Source: Balanoglossus misakiensis
Taxonomy: Eukaryota > Hemichordata
Assembly: GCA_040954595.2 (NCBI GenBank)
Contig: CM082596.2
Coordinates: 6,634,001-6,698,000, forward strand
Length of the DNA stretch: 64,000 bases
Direction: 5' to 3'
Shown here: positions 1 to 11,704 of the stretch, piece after piece
Numbering within the stretch: the stretch's first letter is position 1
Layout: each line of letters starts with the position of its first letter
Translations under genes and position numbers: made by a program
The notes under the pieces: model-generated
The model's input: the letters and a program-made list of their open reading frames with translations, nothing else
What the model was told of the DNA's origin: nothing
Database searches by the model: none

Positions 1-32
1 GACCTTGAGAACCCTCGGTGCATTCTGGCAGC

Positions 33-620
33 CTAATAAGTGATGATGTCAGTCGAGCTTTCGTTCGCTTTGGGTGCAAAGTCCCCATACTTGGTGGCGT
101 CTCCGAGGGAAGACGCGTTGCAATCGGGATTCTCCGCTTCGGGTTTTTCAGTACTCAGTCTGTTGTTCAGTGCGTAAGGTTCGCAGTCTTGCAGCGGTTG
201 GTTGTCGTAGCTGATGTCGCTGGGGGCGTCGCCACCATATACAGGGTCCCTCGTCGACTTTCCCGACGAATGCCTATGGCAAGGGTGAATTGAACATCAA
301 ATTACAGAACAAAGTTCAAATAAACTAATGCATAGCACAGGACTGTTACATACCGAGGCAGTACAGCGACAGTCCTGTAGGATAGCATTTCAGATGTGGA
401 CATGAGATTCAGCTTTAACATTGCACCATCTAGTCATCTTTCTCGCACGACGAGATTTTCCATCAGCTATACTGTGTTGGATGTTTCTTTTAATTATTAT
501 TAAGTTCCAAGGGATTTACGTTAGGAAAACGGACACGTTACCTTCTGTACACCAGCAAAGCAATCACCACCCCGGTTACAATGGAAACGAACACGAGTAT
601 CGCTATCACCAACGCCGTGT
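33..620 (-). other. TM helix and tyrosine-containing cytoplasmic tail of the SRCR/CCP receptor
   Basis: Exon 542-620 encodes about 21 hydrophobic residues followed by Tyr-Arg-Arg, the expected cytosolic stop-transfer. The last exon, 33-273, starts after a pyrimidine-poor but valid AG and ends in TAG at 33-35. Its ~79 residues are polar and acidic with five tyrosines: VYGG, ISYDNQ, EPYALNN, TKYGDF and a C-terminal ITY. SYDN fits the YxN pattern bound by Grb2-type SH2 domains; no perfect ITIM or ITAM is present. The tail therefore looks able to signal, but this is inference from motif shape. The 3' UTR lies outside the window. Confidence 0.75.
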
Positions 621-3600
621 CTGAAACAAGGCAACGTGTTCGTCACTAAAATATCAATATTTTCAACAGGTGAATAATGTCCATATGAGCTTCTATGCGT
701 AGATTTTACAGAAAAGACTATGTACTCACTCGATCCGCCAGATGGAACGCAACTGGGCAATTCACTCCACAAACCATCAGCTTGGCAAACTACTGTACCG
801 TCTCCGTCATCCAAGATATATCCGTCGTGGCACTCGTAGGCCACCGTACTGTTATAAGTAAAGTCTTCCCCGGACATATCTGCGTTATCAACGTCTTCAG
901 GTTCCCCACAGTCTATTACTGCAAGACATCCGTCATAACAAATTGTTATTATTTGAGTATCGCACGCTGTTAACATCTCTAGTGGCCATCACTTACTCGA
1001 CTGTTTTAAATATTACTTGTGCGATGTTGTAGTTGTTGTTGTTGTTGGTGGTGGTGGTGGTGGTGGTGGTGACATAGTCTGACTTTCAAGTTTCTTTATT
1101 TCATTAATTATTCAGATTACAGTTTTAATAAAATAGTTGGCTTACGGTTACAGGTAGGGACCTCGTCACTCCACTGCCCGTCCGACTGGCAGAGTAACGA
1201 GTCCGTACCATTAATTGCATACCCCTCATCACAGTAGAAGTATATCTCCGATCCGTAGGTTAGATCGTCACCTTCTCTTTGGCCGTTGTCTATCTCTCCT
1301 GGATCCGCACATGTGACAACTGAGCACAACAAATAATGTTTTGGTGAATCGGGCAATTGTGAAATGAGCTAATACAAACAAAATAATACCAAAAGTGAAC
1401 GACTTTGTCCCTTTAACAGGAACTCGGCCAATTCATGTGATCAACATGATTATTCCATCTGCCAAAACGTCACCAGTGACCAGCCTGGGACACTGGTTCC
1501 TTGGTTTAATTCGTAAGTGCTTTATAAAGACAATGAGTTCAAGCTTGTCAGGAGATTGTGGAAATCGCATAGTTGCACAATATGATCATAATGACCAGTC
1601 AAACCGTTCAATACCAATAATGTGACGTAGCTCTAATAAGTGTGTCAATTTCAATGAAGTGATTTCAACACTGATTGGATGACATACCGTCACATACGGG
1701 TACACCGGCGTCCCACGATCCGTCCGATTGGCAGGTTATGGTTTCAGTGCCATTGAGTGTGTACCCTTCACGACACCAGTAGGTAACGTTGCTGCCATAC
1801 GTGAAATCGTCTCCTTCAGACTCGCCGTTTTCTGGTTGCCCTGGGTCGCCGCAGGACACGGCTGTGAGTCAAAAAGACAATTTTATATGCAGTAATAGCT
1901 GCTTTCTAAATCGTGAGCTCTGTCACCTTGTCATGCTACGTGCATGTTGATACTGTCGGAGGCCATTTCGGATTCGGGGTCAAGTGCACGTCTGACAGAC
2001 TGGTGACGTACCTTCACATACGGGTACATCGGCGTCCCACGATCCGTCCGATTGGCAGGTTATGGTTTCATTGCCATTGAGGGCGTATCCTTCACGACAC
2101 CAGTAGGTGACGTTGCTGCCATACGTGAAATCGTCTCCTTCAGACTCGCCGTTTTCTGGTTGTCCCGGATCGCCGCACGACACGACTACGAATAAAATTG
2201 CACATGATGTTTTATCGGTGTCCCAAGTCACTGTTCTTCATTGTCAATTTTGTCAGTGCACGAAATTCTCAGTGAAATACTAAGTATACTGGACAGTGGT
2301 TTACATTGCCTATGAATTAGTTTTATCATACAATTGAAATCCGTACCATCTGCCGACAAAGACCCCCCCAACCAAATTCTCAACCCCAGCCCCCTCCAGT
2401 AATCAACTGGTTCTCCCTAAAGAGAGAGTGACTCCCTTACTCGTACAGTCCGAGAGGCTATCATTCCATGCGCCATCTTCCAGGCATGTAATGGCCGTGA
2501 CGTTGGTTGCCGGGTAATACCCGGTATCACACACCAAGACCAGTGTGTCACCAGGCATGTATTCAATGTGGTCTGTGCTATTGACCAAACCGTTGTCCGT
2601 CGTTCCGTTGTACACACAGTTGTAGACAGCTGAAAGGAAATCGAGAACTAGAAGATTCAAACCCTTATGTAAATAAAAGGCTTTTAGATATAAACGGTTA
2701 CAGTTATGATTATGAATATAGGTTAAGGTTGAACTTTACGACGTTTTGTCCAGATAAGCCTTTAGTACACAGCAACGAGGGTGCCCTGGTTGGTCTTCTT
2801 GGACTTCCGCTTATACAAAGTCAAGGTCAAGTCACGATGTCATCTGTGATGATTCAATGACGCTTTACTTGGTAAAAATGGGTTAAATTGGCACGGAATG
2901 TTCTTGAGCTCCACTTAGCCCATCGGACAAACAGTTCATAGCTATATACTAAGATGATTAATATAGGTTGAAGTTGCACTCTAAAGATATAATGTACCAG
3001 GTATCACAATCTTGAGCGAAGGCCGTGGATTGTAAAACAACTTACACCAAGTAACACTGGTTTAGTTGAATATTACCATACTTAAATACCATGCTTAAAA
3101 TATCAGTTACCGTAAAATACCGCTTTGAATTGCCCTTCTGTTGAGTCTGTGGTGTTCGCAGAGGACAACTTGACCACTGCCTGGTTAGATTCAGAGTACG
3201 GCACCGACAGCGACTCGCCGCTGCAATCCCAGGGGTACGCTCCGAGGGAGGCTTCGTCCTCGTCGGAATCTCCGATGAGAACGTAGTCGTTCTCCCGGAG
3301 GAGGAACTCCAGGAATTCTATTTTCACGAAGGAACTGTTGCTGGTGTGTAGGTACCACTTGTAGGTGATGCCTCCGGGGTAACCGTAGGGGTAATACGGC
3401 GAGAGGAGGGTGCCGTTGTCCCTGGTGATTTCAACCTCCTCAGAGAGAATTTGTGCTGTGGATTTAGTAAAATTGCATTATGTCGAGACTATAAAACGTT
3501 TTTACGAATATCTATATTTAGTGTCCGGTGGATGTTTTCTGTTGTCTGCCTGACCAGGCCCAGGAGAGCGTACAATTTCAGTGTCAGTGACCTTTGAGAA

Positions 3601-6477
3601 GGTCTTGCATGGACTACACCTTTTGGTATACAGTGTATTGCTGGTTTGGTTTGAACTGGGCATCGTGTGGTACATGTAGTATTGTATGTAATGATGCGAG
3701 TGAAAAATAACTTCTGTTTAGTGACGACGGTCTAATTGGCACACAACGGTGTGCGTAATCATGGATGACTGGTAATATGTAGTGTAATATCTTGCACGTT
3801 ATTTTTCGACCTACTTTCCCATTCCAAAAGAAAAAGCCCTTCGCTGGTCCAGTTCTGTCGCGAGTAGGAAAACACCACCTCCATGACGTTGGACGACGTC
3901 GGCTGAATGACCAGGTCCGAGCCCTGGGTGTACTCCTGCGCGTCTCCGGACCTGGCGTCGATGATGAGAACGGTGTAGCCGGCGCCCACCTCGAACATGG
4001 TGAACGTGCTGCAGATGGCACTGCCGCTGGGGCCGCGTACGGTCCACACGCAACTCTCATCGTCGCCGCCGACGTGCACCCCGGGGAAGCCGGGGGAATG
4101 GACGGTCCCTTCCTTTCCGGCGGCTGCACCTCCGCAGCTGCCCAGTGATGCTGAAATATAGCGTGATTGAAACATTGGCAATGGAGCAATTCCTTTGTAA
4201 AATATGATCGTAGGTTTATAGGTTTAAACCTGTCCAGTAATTGTTCCAATATAACGGGACAAATAAAGTGCCCGAGCAACTTCTAAAGGCAGGCGTAACA
4301 TAGTCATCATGCTAATTATGACAATTTATAAAATTAGGGGTAGATCCTTACTTTCATATATTCCGATGTATTGAAAAGCAGCCACACTTCCACCACACGC
4401 CTGGGTGGCGTTCCCCTCGCACGGAATCTGGCAAAGATTATTTGATTCTCTGTCGTAGTCGCCGGCATCAAAGTTGACTCCACACGAACAGCGATTGCCC
4501 TCTTGGACACCGGCGTAACCGTAGTCAGTCTCGAAGCTGCGGCAGGACTCTAGGCAGTATTCGATCGTCATCTCTTCGCTGGATAAGAGCTCGTCTTCCA
4601 AAAGCGGGTTCCTGTCGTCGGTTTTAAAGCATCCTAAATAGCCTTCGTCTTGAGTACAAGTATGGAAAAGATATAGATATACCATAAACAGCAAGATAAT
4701 TTGACCAATATCAGTTTTGCCCCCCCCCCCCCTAGTAAATCTAACTACCGACATTACTCAAGTTACAGTTCCGTATCGTCCAATGGACACTATTGGTGTA
4801 TACTATGACAGAGATATAGCGGATAATATTCTAGCGGAAGTGAAGTAATTTTCCGTGAGATTATGTCCATACGTGACGAACTCTTGTCTAATCAAATGTA
4901 ATTCCTAATAATGACGAGTATACTAGTATTCCATTTATAGTAAGCCAATAACATAACAACAAATGGTAGTTTCGTATCCCCGCATTAGTTTCTCCAATAC
5001 AAACATGGGTTTACGGAAGGGGATACGAGTCTAAACGATGGATTTGAATTGTTTTCACCTTAAAATATCATAGTTGTATTCCATATTATCTCTAGCACAA
5101 TGCAGAAATCATGTTTTGGTTTCATTCCCAACTTTAGTTCGCCCTTATTTTTGTGGTGTTGTGATTTAACGATTTTTATTCCCGGGAACAATTTTAGCAA
5201 TTTATTTCAAAACTTTGGTTCTGAGTCAAGACACACATGTACATTGAAACTAAGTATACTGGGACTATGCACACAAAGTCTTTGTCCATACACACTGGAG
5301 CATAGCGTTCGGTCAAGTAAACTTTTCCACAGCCAAACCTGTGTTAGTGGCCACCTCTATATATGGTGAGCCACCACTAAACAGTGGTCACTTTGTTACG
5401 GTCCCTGAGCAATTAACGTGTGCATTAATTGATGACCTGTCTATAAAGTCCAGTTTAGGAAAGTCCCTTGACTGGCCACTATAGACAGGTTTGACTGTAC
5501 AATAATTTCCTTTCTGTTATGTGTATATGTGCAGTGCAGTTCGGTTTTTGATACAGCCAGACTCACAATTGCAGGTGACCCCGGCACTGTTCCCATCACA
5601 CACGGGTATTGGCCCAGTTTGCCAGACTAAGGTGTAGTCGCAGTCGTAGATGTCAGTCTCCTGACCGGTGCATTCGATGTTTATCAGCCACGCGCCCTCG
5701 TGGTCTACGTCCATATAACCGTCCACAGTGGTGGCCCACATAGCGCCAGCACTGTAGCCTGTCAACAGGATGGCATTGCCAGAGAGAGGTTTCAGAAAAT
5801 GAAGTGAATACCCATTTTTTGGGGCCTACAACAAAGGAAGCCCGTTCATTCTCTTGTAAGCTCAGGTGAAGTAAATATGAGATGTGTATAGATAGTAAAG
5901 TTTGGGGAAGTATCGTATGACATTATGAATAAGATATATGTTTTCCACGCCCCGATCGACCAAAAATAATATTGTCATTTTTTTTCAATGGGTGTATTTT
6001 AGGGAAGTTTGCTCTTTCTCAATCAAGGGGCGTTAATTGTAAAGAAATTTGATCTCCATTGTCAAATTGAATGCATAACCAATTATTTACTTGTGATAGA
6101 ACCACAAAGCCAAATGAAATGCTCACAAACTTGCCTTGCTGGCGGCAAACGACATCTGATTCTGTTATTGTCCATGATATAAGCGTGTCACACACCCTTG
6201 CCCATTCGCTGTAGCCGCCATCATACACCAGCACCTCAACGATACCATCATATGGGCTTCTACCGTCAACAAAACGGACAGTGTCTGGGCAGCAAAAATG
6301 CATTAATATAATATGAAATCACTGACAGAGAGTATGTATATGTAAACTCCTATCACATTTAAAGTCGGCGAATATGTCTGTCTGTCTATATCCATCAGTT
6401 ACATGTATGCATGTCACATATGTACATACATACACACACACACACGCACGCACACGAACGCACGAATACACACACAC

Positions 6478-6522
<45 letters not shown>

Positions 6523-6649
6523 TACGTACCCAGACACACAAACAGGCAGGCAGGCAGGCATGTAGACAAACAGACATTTTACCTTCGGAAGTGGCAGCTC
6601 CTACACAAATTGCTACCATGCCAACAACAACTTCGGCAAAATTCATCAT
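33..6649 (-). CDS. SRCR-WSC-CUB-CUB-5xCCP type I transmembrane receptor, complete
   Basis: Spliced minus-strand gene. Exons in transcript order: 6583-6649, 6135-6284, 5567-5758, 4352-4648, 3815-4150, 3111-3455, 2441-2629, 2012-2185, 1688-1861, 1146-1319, 730-918, 542-620, 33-273. They total 2,607 nt (868 aa) and every junction is in phase (phase 1 up to the TM exon, then phase 2). Exon 1 is a signal peptide (start MMNFAEVVVGMVAICVGAAT). The SRCR domain is split over two exons and has six Cys (VCD, VVCRQQG, ECTGQE, YDC, PVC, AGVTC), as in group A SRCR. Next come a WSC domain (LGCF to ACGG), CUB1, a cysteine-poor CUB2, five CCP modules, one TM helix (ALVIAILVFVSIVTGVVIAL) and an ~80-aa cytosolic tail. 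By domain family this should be a cell-surface recognition or scavenger-type receptor; ligand unknown. I see no missing exon, but a small one in the 5566-4649 intron cannot be excluded. Confidence 0.85.
1031..1070. repeat. GTT/GGT trinucleotide microsatellite
   Basis: A run of GTT units passing into GGT units, inside the intron between the fourth and fifth CCP exons of the minus-strand receptor gene. Confidence 0.9.
6424..6542. repeat. CA dinucleotide microsatellite
   Basis: Long, slightly interrupted CA/CG-CA run in intron 1 of the SRCR receptor gene, ending near four CAGG units. It generates long spurious His-Thr and Cys-Val open frames on both strands. Confidence 0.95.
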
Positions 6650-8028
6650 AACCCCCTGTCTCGTCTTGCTGAACTTGTCGTGGTTGTACTCCCAGATGTT
6701 GTGGGGCTTCCCGACTGCTGAGTGTCAACTTGTATTATTGGGATGCGGTGATGCGATTAAGCTCGAGATTAATACAGAGATAAGTTTTGGAAATTCCAAT
6801 AGTGCACGACCGGTGCAAACAAACTCGGGAAAAGCTGTCATTATTAATAACGTTGAGGATGGTGACAGTGTGTGACACTTAGTACCGATCGCCCTTCATC
6901 CCTGATAATATTTATCAGTCCGATCCACTTCTCTATTTTTAAAATGAAAGGAAAGTTGGTTATTACTTCCTTAACCTGTCTTTAATGACAAATAGGGTCC
7001 TCTCACGATCCTCACACCGATTGGATGATGCGCAGTATACCTGCGCCTCATCCGAGATGACATGCAACGATATGTCACCTGGCCTGCACGTAAGCCACGT
7101 CTGACGATAAGAGGGTTAACACCCGTGCCACAGGGCGTGGGAACCACCGTGACTTGGCAGGAACAAAAATGTTTCTGACTAAAAGCTCATCTTTTCGGGT
7201 TGGTGCAACTGATAGCATCCAATATCAGACGCGAGTGACGTGAACACCACGTGCAAAGCTGAATTCTCAGCAGACATAGCTGATAGCCTGGTTTGCACAA
7301 TCACATACTGCAGTGTTAGTTTTAATATATGGCCAAAAAACAATATCTGTTATAAATAGAAATTTGTGGTGATCAGTGTGACGTATTGTATATGTGCTAA
7401 CTGCTAAGATGTCTATCAGACAACATACGTGACCTATCTGTACTGACACAGTATGTGGAAGCAAATACTGGCCAATTACTGACCCATGTCAACCAGAGGA
7501 CTTCGGGTGCAGGTAGTTTGGCTTAGACATTATGTTACTGTTTTGTGATTGCACACTGAGTTTGACATAATAAAAATAATGTTATAGTGTAACATTTTAT
7601 TAAATTTACAGATTAAAATAGATACAACTCGAAATACAAGATTAAAATGCTGCAATAATACAATTCTTAAGTATACCCTCAATTATGATTCTCTTCTATT
7701 GAAATTAATATGTCTTCCGGAATTTACCACCAGAGGTCGTATATGATCATAAATAAGGTACCAATAAATATGCTAAATGTACTGTCCTGTGAGTATAAAG
7801 AATTTCGTCGTTTAGAACACCACTTATTAATAAATACTTGCCTGTACTACTTCTGTATATGTACCTCATACAAAGTGTTAGAAGATAATACCAGCTAATC
7901 AATTCTTACAAGAATCATTATAATACTAATATGAAAGGTAAATGACGACTTTTGACTTTGTGAATTGCACTTAATATTTTACACGACCCTTCCAAAGGAA
8001 CATTTGATTTCAATGATAGTCATGATTT
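6650..8028. other. Intergenic: upstream of the SRCR receptor, downstream of the adhesion GPCR
   Basis: No coding exon recognised. A 15-base near-palindrome with two GATA cores sits at 6902-6916, about 260 bp upstream of the receptor ATG, and could be regulatory. No convincing TATA box is seen for the receptor gene. A minus-strand AATAAA is at 7596-7601, about 430 nt after the GPCR stop, and is the best candidate for its polyadenylation signal. Confidence 0.5.
7596..7601 (-). terminator. Candidate polyadenylation signal of the adhesion GPCR
   Basis: AATAAA on the minus strand, about 430 nt downstream of the TGA at 8029-8031. It is the nearest canonical hexamer I found on that strand; other variants were not excluded. 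Confidence 0.35.
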
Positions 8029-11000
8029 TCAAGCCGAGGGTTCCATTATGCCAGTGTCCACTCGATTAGTAATTCGACCCTGTAAAAACGAAAATGAAAA
8101 TTTACTCCATACAAATTAGTATCAATGTGATACTAAACCACAAGCAATATTTCTTGCCTGATAACAAATAAAATCGGATGTACATTTAGTATTTACTCAG
8201 TGTATACGAAAAGCTTTCGACTGCTTTTCCCCAATTGCATTCGTCCTTACACAGGGAAAATACCGAGCCGTTGCTCAGTTTTCGAAACTTAGAACTTCTC
8301 ATAATCTGCCATTATTTACATTCAAAATGGCTGTCAGATGGTGCATCTATAAATGAAAATGTGTTGTTTTTAATTGTCTTAGAAGCCAATAGCATGACGA
8401 GTTATTTCTTAAACCACGCACACACATAGCCTTACTTACGACTGTAAACAGATGGTCTATGACTTTAGACCGCTCACTCTTCATCGTGGACGCAAGTAGT
8501 CGATGTTGCTTCCTGTTTCTGGCAATCTCGTTGGCTCGCGACAGTGCTTCGCGTTGAATTGCTAATCTTGTCTCCTCTGTCTCCTGGTACTCATTGAGGG
8601 CGTCCTTGTAATCTTCATCACCACAGAGTCGTATGCGGATCGCCACCAGAACCTGGGTCAATAAAATTCAGTAAGGTTAGAGGGCCAATATCTGCAATTT
8701 CTGATTATATTTTCAGTAGTTTTGTTTGTGTATCATCAACCGTTTTTGCTCTCCTCCCTTACCCAGTGTTCTGTGAACAGCCAATGATTATAGCCAGTGG
8801 ATCTTTAATATGAAGTCCAAACCTCTCACTGATTGCACTAATAGATGACTTATATTAATTATCATAATGCGTTCACAGTGTGAACTCTCCTTTGGCCTTG
8901 TGAGAAATTTGCCATCTGCTCCTGCTAAGTACTGCCTTCAAGTACTGGGCCCATGCCATTATTGAATAAGTACCAAAGTGTACACATGTACCATGTAGGC
9001 ATGGCTATGTGCCTCACATGCACTCAGTGTTAATTTTGGGTAAACAATTCTGTTGATAATTGATCAGCTCTATACCTACCTCCCTGTTGATTGCAAAGTA
9101 CCGAATGAATATCGATGACCCCTGTAATGTAAAAAAAATTAGAAAGGTGTAGTAATGGTGAAATAATATTTATTTGTTTAATTTCTGGAAATTTAATTTC
9201 CATGTCCGAGATGACACTTGAATACTCACCTCGAAGAAAATGGCGAACGTGAAGATGTAGCCTAGCAACAGGTCGTCAGTGCTCGCTGCGTGGTAACCGA
9301 TCACGCGCGTGATGACAAATGCGCTCAGCGTTAACGTTGTGGACACGATGTCGTCCCTGTAATTGCAAACAATGTGTGGAGTTAAATAAAAAAAAAAAGT
9401 GTGGAGTTAAAACAACACGTGGGATGTGGTCAGTGTACATTTAACACCACTTGCGTTTGATTTTAGCTCCTCCTAGCTTGTATCAGTCTGTTGTAATGAA
9501 GAACTAATGAATGAAACGCAAGAATATCTGTAGTAAACTTCGATCCGACTCCATTAAGTAATGCCGGGGTGAAAGTATAAGGGAAGCTACATTTCCAGCT
9601 GTTATTTCTAAAATCAAAGCATAAACATGTACGACAGCACATGAGTCCAAAGAAATGCGCACTCATCATAAAAACCAAGTCTTGTCGTACCAGAGTCTCT
9701 CCGCCTCCTCAAGATCACATTTCGTCACGTATGCCAACAGTTGTCGGTATGCACGAACGAGGATAACAGCGCTGGCCTGTGTTATGGGACCAAGGGGAAA
9801 CAAATTGTTTTATCACTGAATTGCATGGTTTTTGCATATTTGAAACTAGCAGGTCCAGCTTTCAACTTAATTCACGCCTTCTGTCTGTATGAAATCAATA
9901 GATGGCGTCTGTCAACAAATTTGCCCTCTTCCTTTACACAGACGTATGCCGCGATGAGAGGTATTTGCATAGCAACGTAATTATTGCAACCACAACAACA
10001 ACGTTCAGGAAAATTGGCAAATTGTGGAGAAATATTGTAAATAATGCAAATGCTATTACCATCATTGTTACGATGGTGATACCAACCAAATAGGTCATCT
10101 TTTTCAAAGATGTCACGAGCCAGCAGCTGGAAAGTGATATATATAAATGTTTTATTAATTTTCATTTATATGTTCCTTATCATAATACACACGCAATTAC
10201 TGCTTAATTAAAATTTGACAACGTGCCCTGATTTAAACGGTAGAGTGCACACGTTCCTATGGATACACTTAAAATGAGGCCAATTTACAAAATTGAAACT
10301 GCACGTGTAAAATGTACTGCAGAATCTAAAAGCCAAAGGACAGTAAAATACACCGACGACACTTTTACAGATTATTTTGGCGCTGACAAACCTGGCCAAA
10401 TCCTCATAATCCGGCAGTCCATTGACATAGCAGAACGCTACCATGAGAAAAGGTAACAGCCAGCCAGTAATGAAATAAGCAATCCTAGAATAAACATATA
10501 TAAATTATTAATGTTACTTTTGGATTATTCGTGCCCGGAATATCGCACATTACAAACGTGCTTATTAATTAAACTATCAATCTTGTGATAAAAAGTCTCA
10601 CGTGATGTGTCAAAGATAATGTATTACGCATATTAATTATGCAGACCATATACTAGGCAATTTATGCCTCTGATAATAAATTTAAAATTGGGTTTGATAT
10701 ACACCAGGTGTCAAGAGGCTTAGGGTCTGGCGTAGCTAGGGTATGCAGACAGTCGTAATCTGATTTTAATTCGCCTTTAAAGACTGATATTGTACTATTT
10801 TTTTCTGGGGATTGCCGTCAAATGACTTGGCGCTATCTCACCTTGCATATTTGTGCCTGTCAATGAACACCAATCGCAACGCCTGTTGTACGCAAACATT
10901 GAGTATCCAGAAGGAATTGCTCAACAGCAAATAATCCACGAAGACGGCCATTTTTCGGCACGCTTCCTATGGAAGATATTTTCCCCATAAAATTATGGTC

Positions 11001-11704
11001 AGTGACCCTCACAGGGATGTCTTTTGAACACAGGAAAGTTTTGACTCTTGATTTGGTTATTTCTATACTGTACAGTGCCGGTGGTGCTTTGGCGGAGAAG
11101 GCGAGTGTATGATTTCCTACTCAGGTACACTGAGTATACTAGTGGTTATTTGTTTTCTGGATTGGCAAGTTCAGCTGGTGCTATTTTGTCAGATGAGACC
11201 CTGAATGTACGGAGGAGTCAGACTATGTGACGCTTTATGTTTTCAACATGACTTTAAATTGGGTTATGTTATGTACGTAACTGCAGAGATTTCATGGTCG
11301 TTCGGAAATCAGTTTATCAGATTGAGTTGATGACGCAGACACTCATGCGTACCTTATTGTTGTCTTTGCCTTCGTCACATCCCTCAATGAAAGCGTATAC
11401 ACAAATGCAAAGAGGGAATAGGGCGAAGGACAGGACGGCTTGCCCCAGAACAATGTAGCGGTCTGAATTCAGACTGAAACACGGGAAAAACGTTAATTAA
11501 TTATTCAATATCTGTTTAATACGAGCAGTACGTCACATATGGTGCCTTCTTGAGTAAAAATGCAGATAGTATGACGCAATTAGATAAAATGCATTTGTTT
11601 ACATACCGAGCAATACACAGCATAATGAAAGTGAAAAATATAAGTATGGTTGAGAGACCGCTACCAATGCCCAAGAAAACTGTCCGAGCCGCGTGGAGGA
11701 ATGG
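8029..11704 (-). other. Adhesion GPCR seven-helix domain and cytoplasmic tail
   Basis: Hydrophobic segments in order: TM1 in 11607-11704 (FLGIGSGLSTILIFFTFIML), TM2 in 11353-11473, TM3 in 10842-10966, TM4 in 10392-10484 (GWLLPFLMVAF), TM5 in the 10126 exon, TM6 and TM7 in 9230-9356 and 9080-9121 (LLGYIFTFAIFFEGSSIFI). The class B disulfide is present: EACRK before TM3 and SCWL, formed across the 10392/10126 junction. The tail (8440-8652) is rich in Arg, Glu and Lys and probably helical. A 17-codon last exon (8029-8079, ending EPSA) follows a strong donor and a clean AG in phase 0. The end of the TM5 exon is unsettled, because two phase-0 donors exist. Confidence 0.8.

Noticed and set aside
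5100-5369. 89-codon plus-strand frame
   Set aside because: Sits in the intron between SRCR and WSC exons on the opposite strand; no recognisable domain.
6319-6875. His/Thr-rich and Cys/Val-rich open frames
   Set aside because: Arise from the CA microsatellite in an intron of the SRCR receptor gene.
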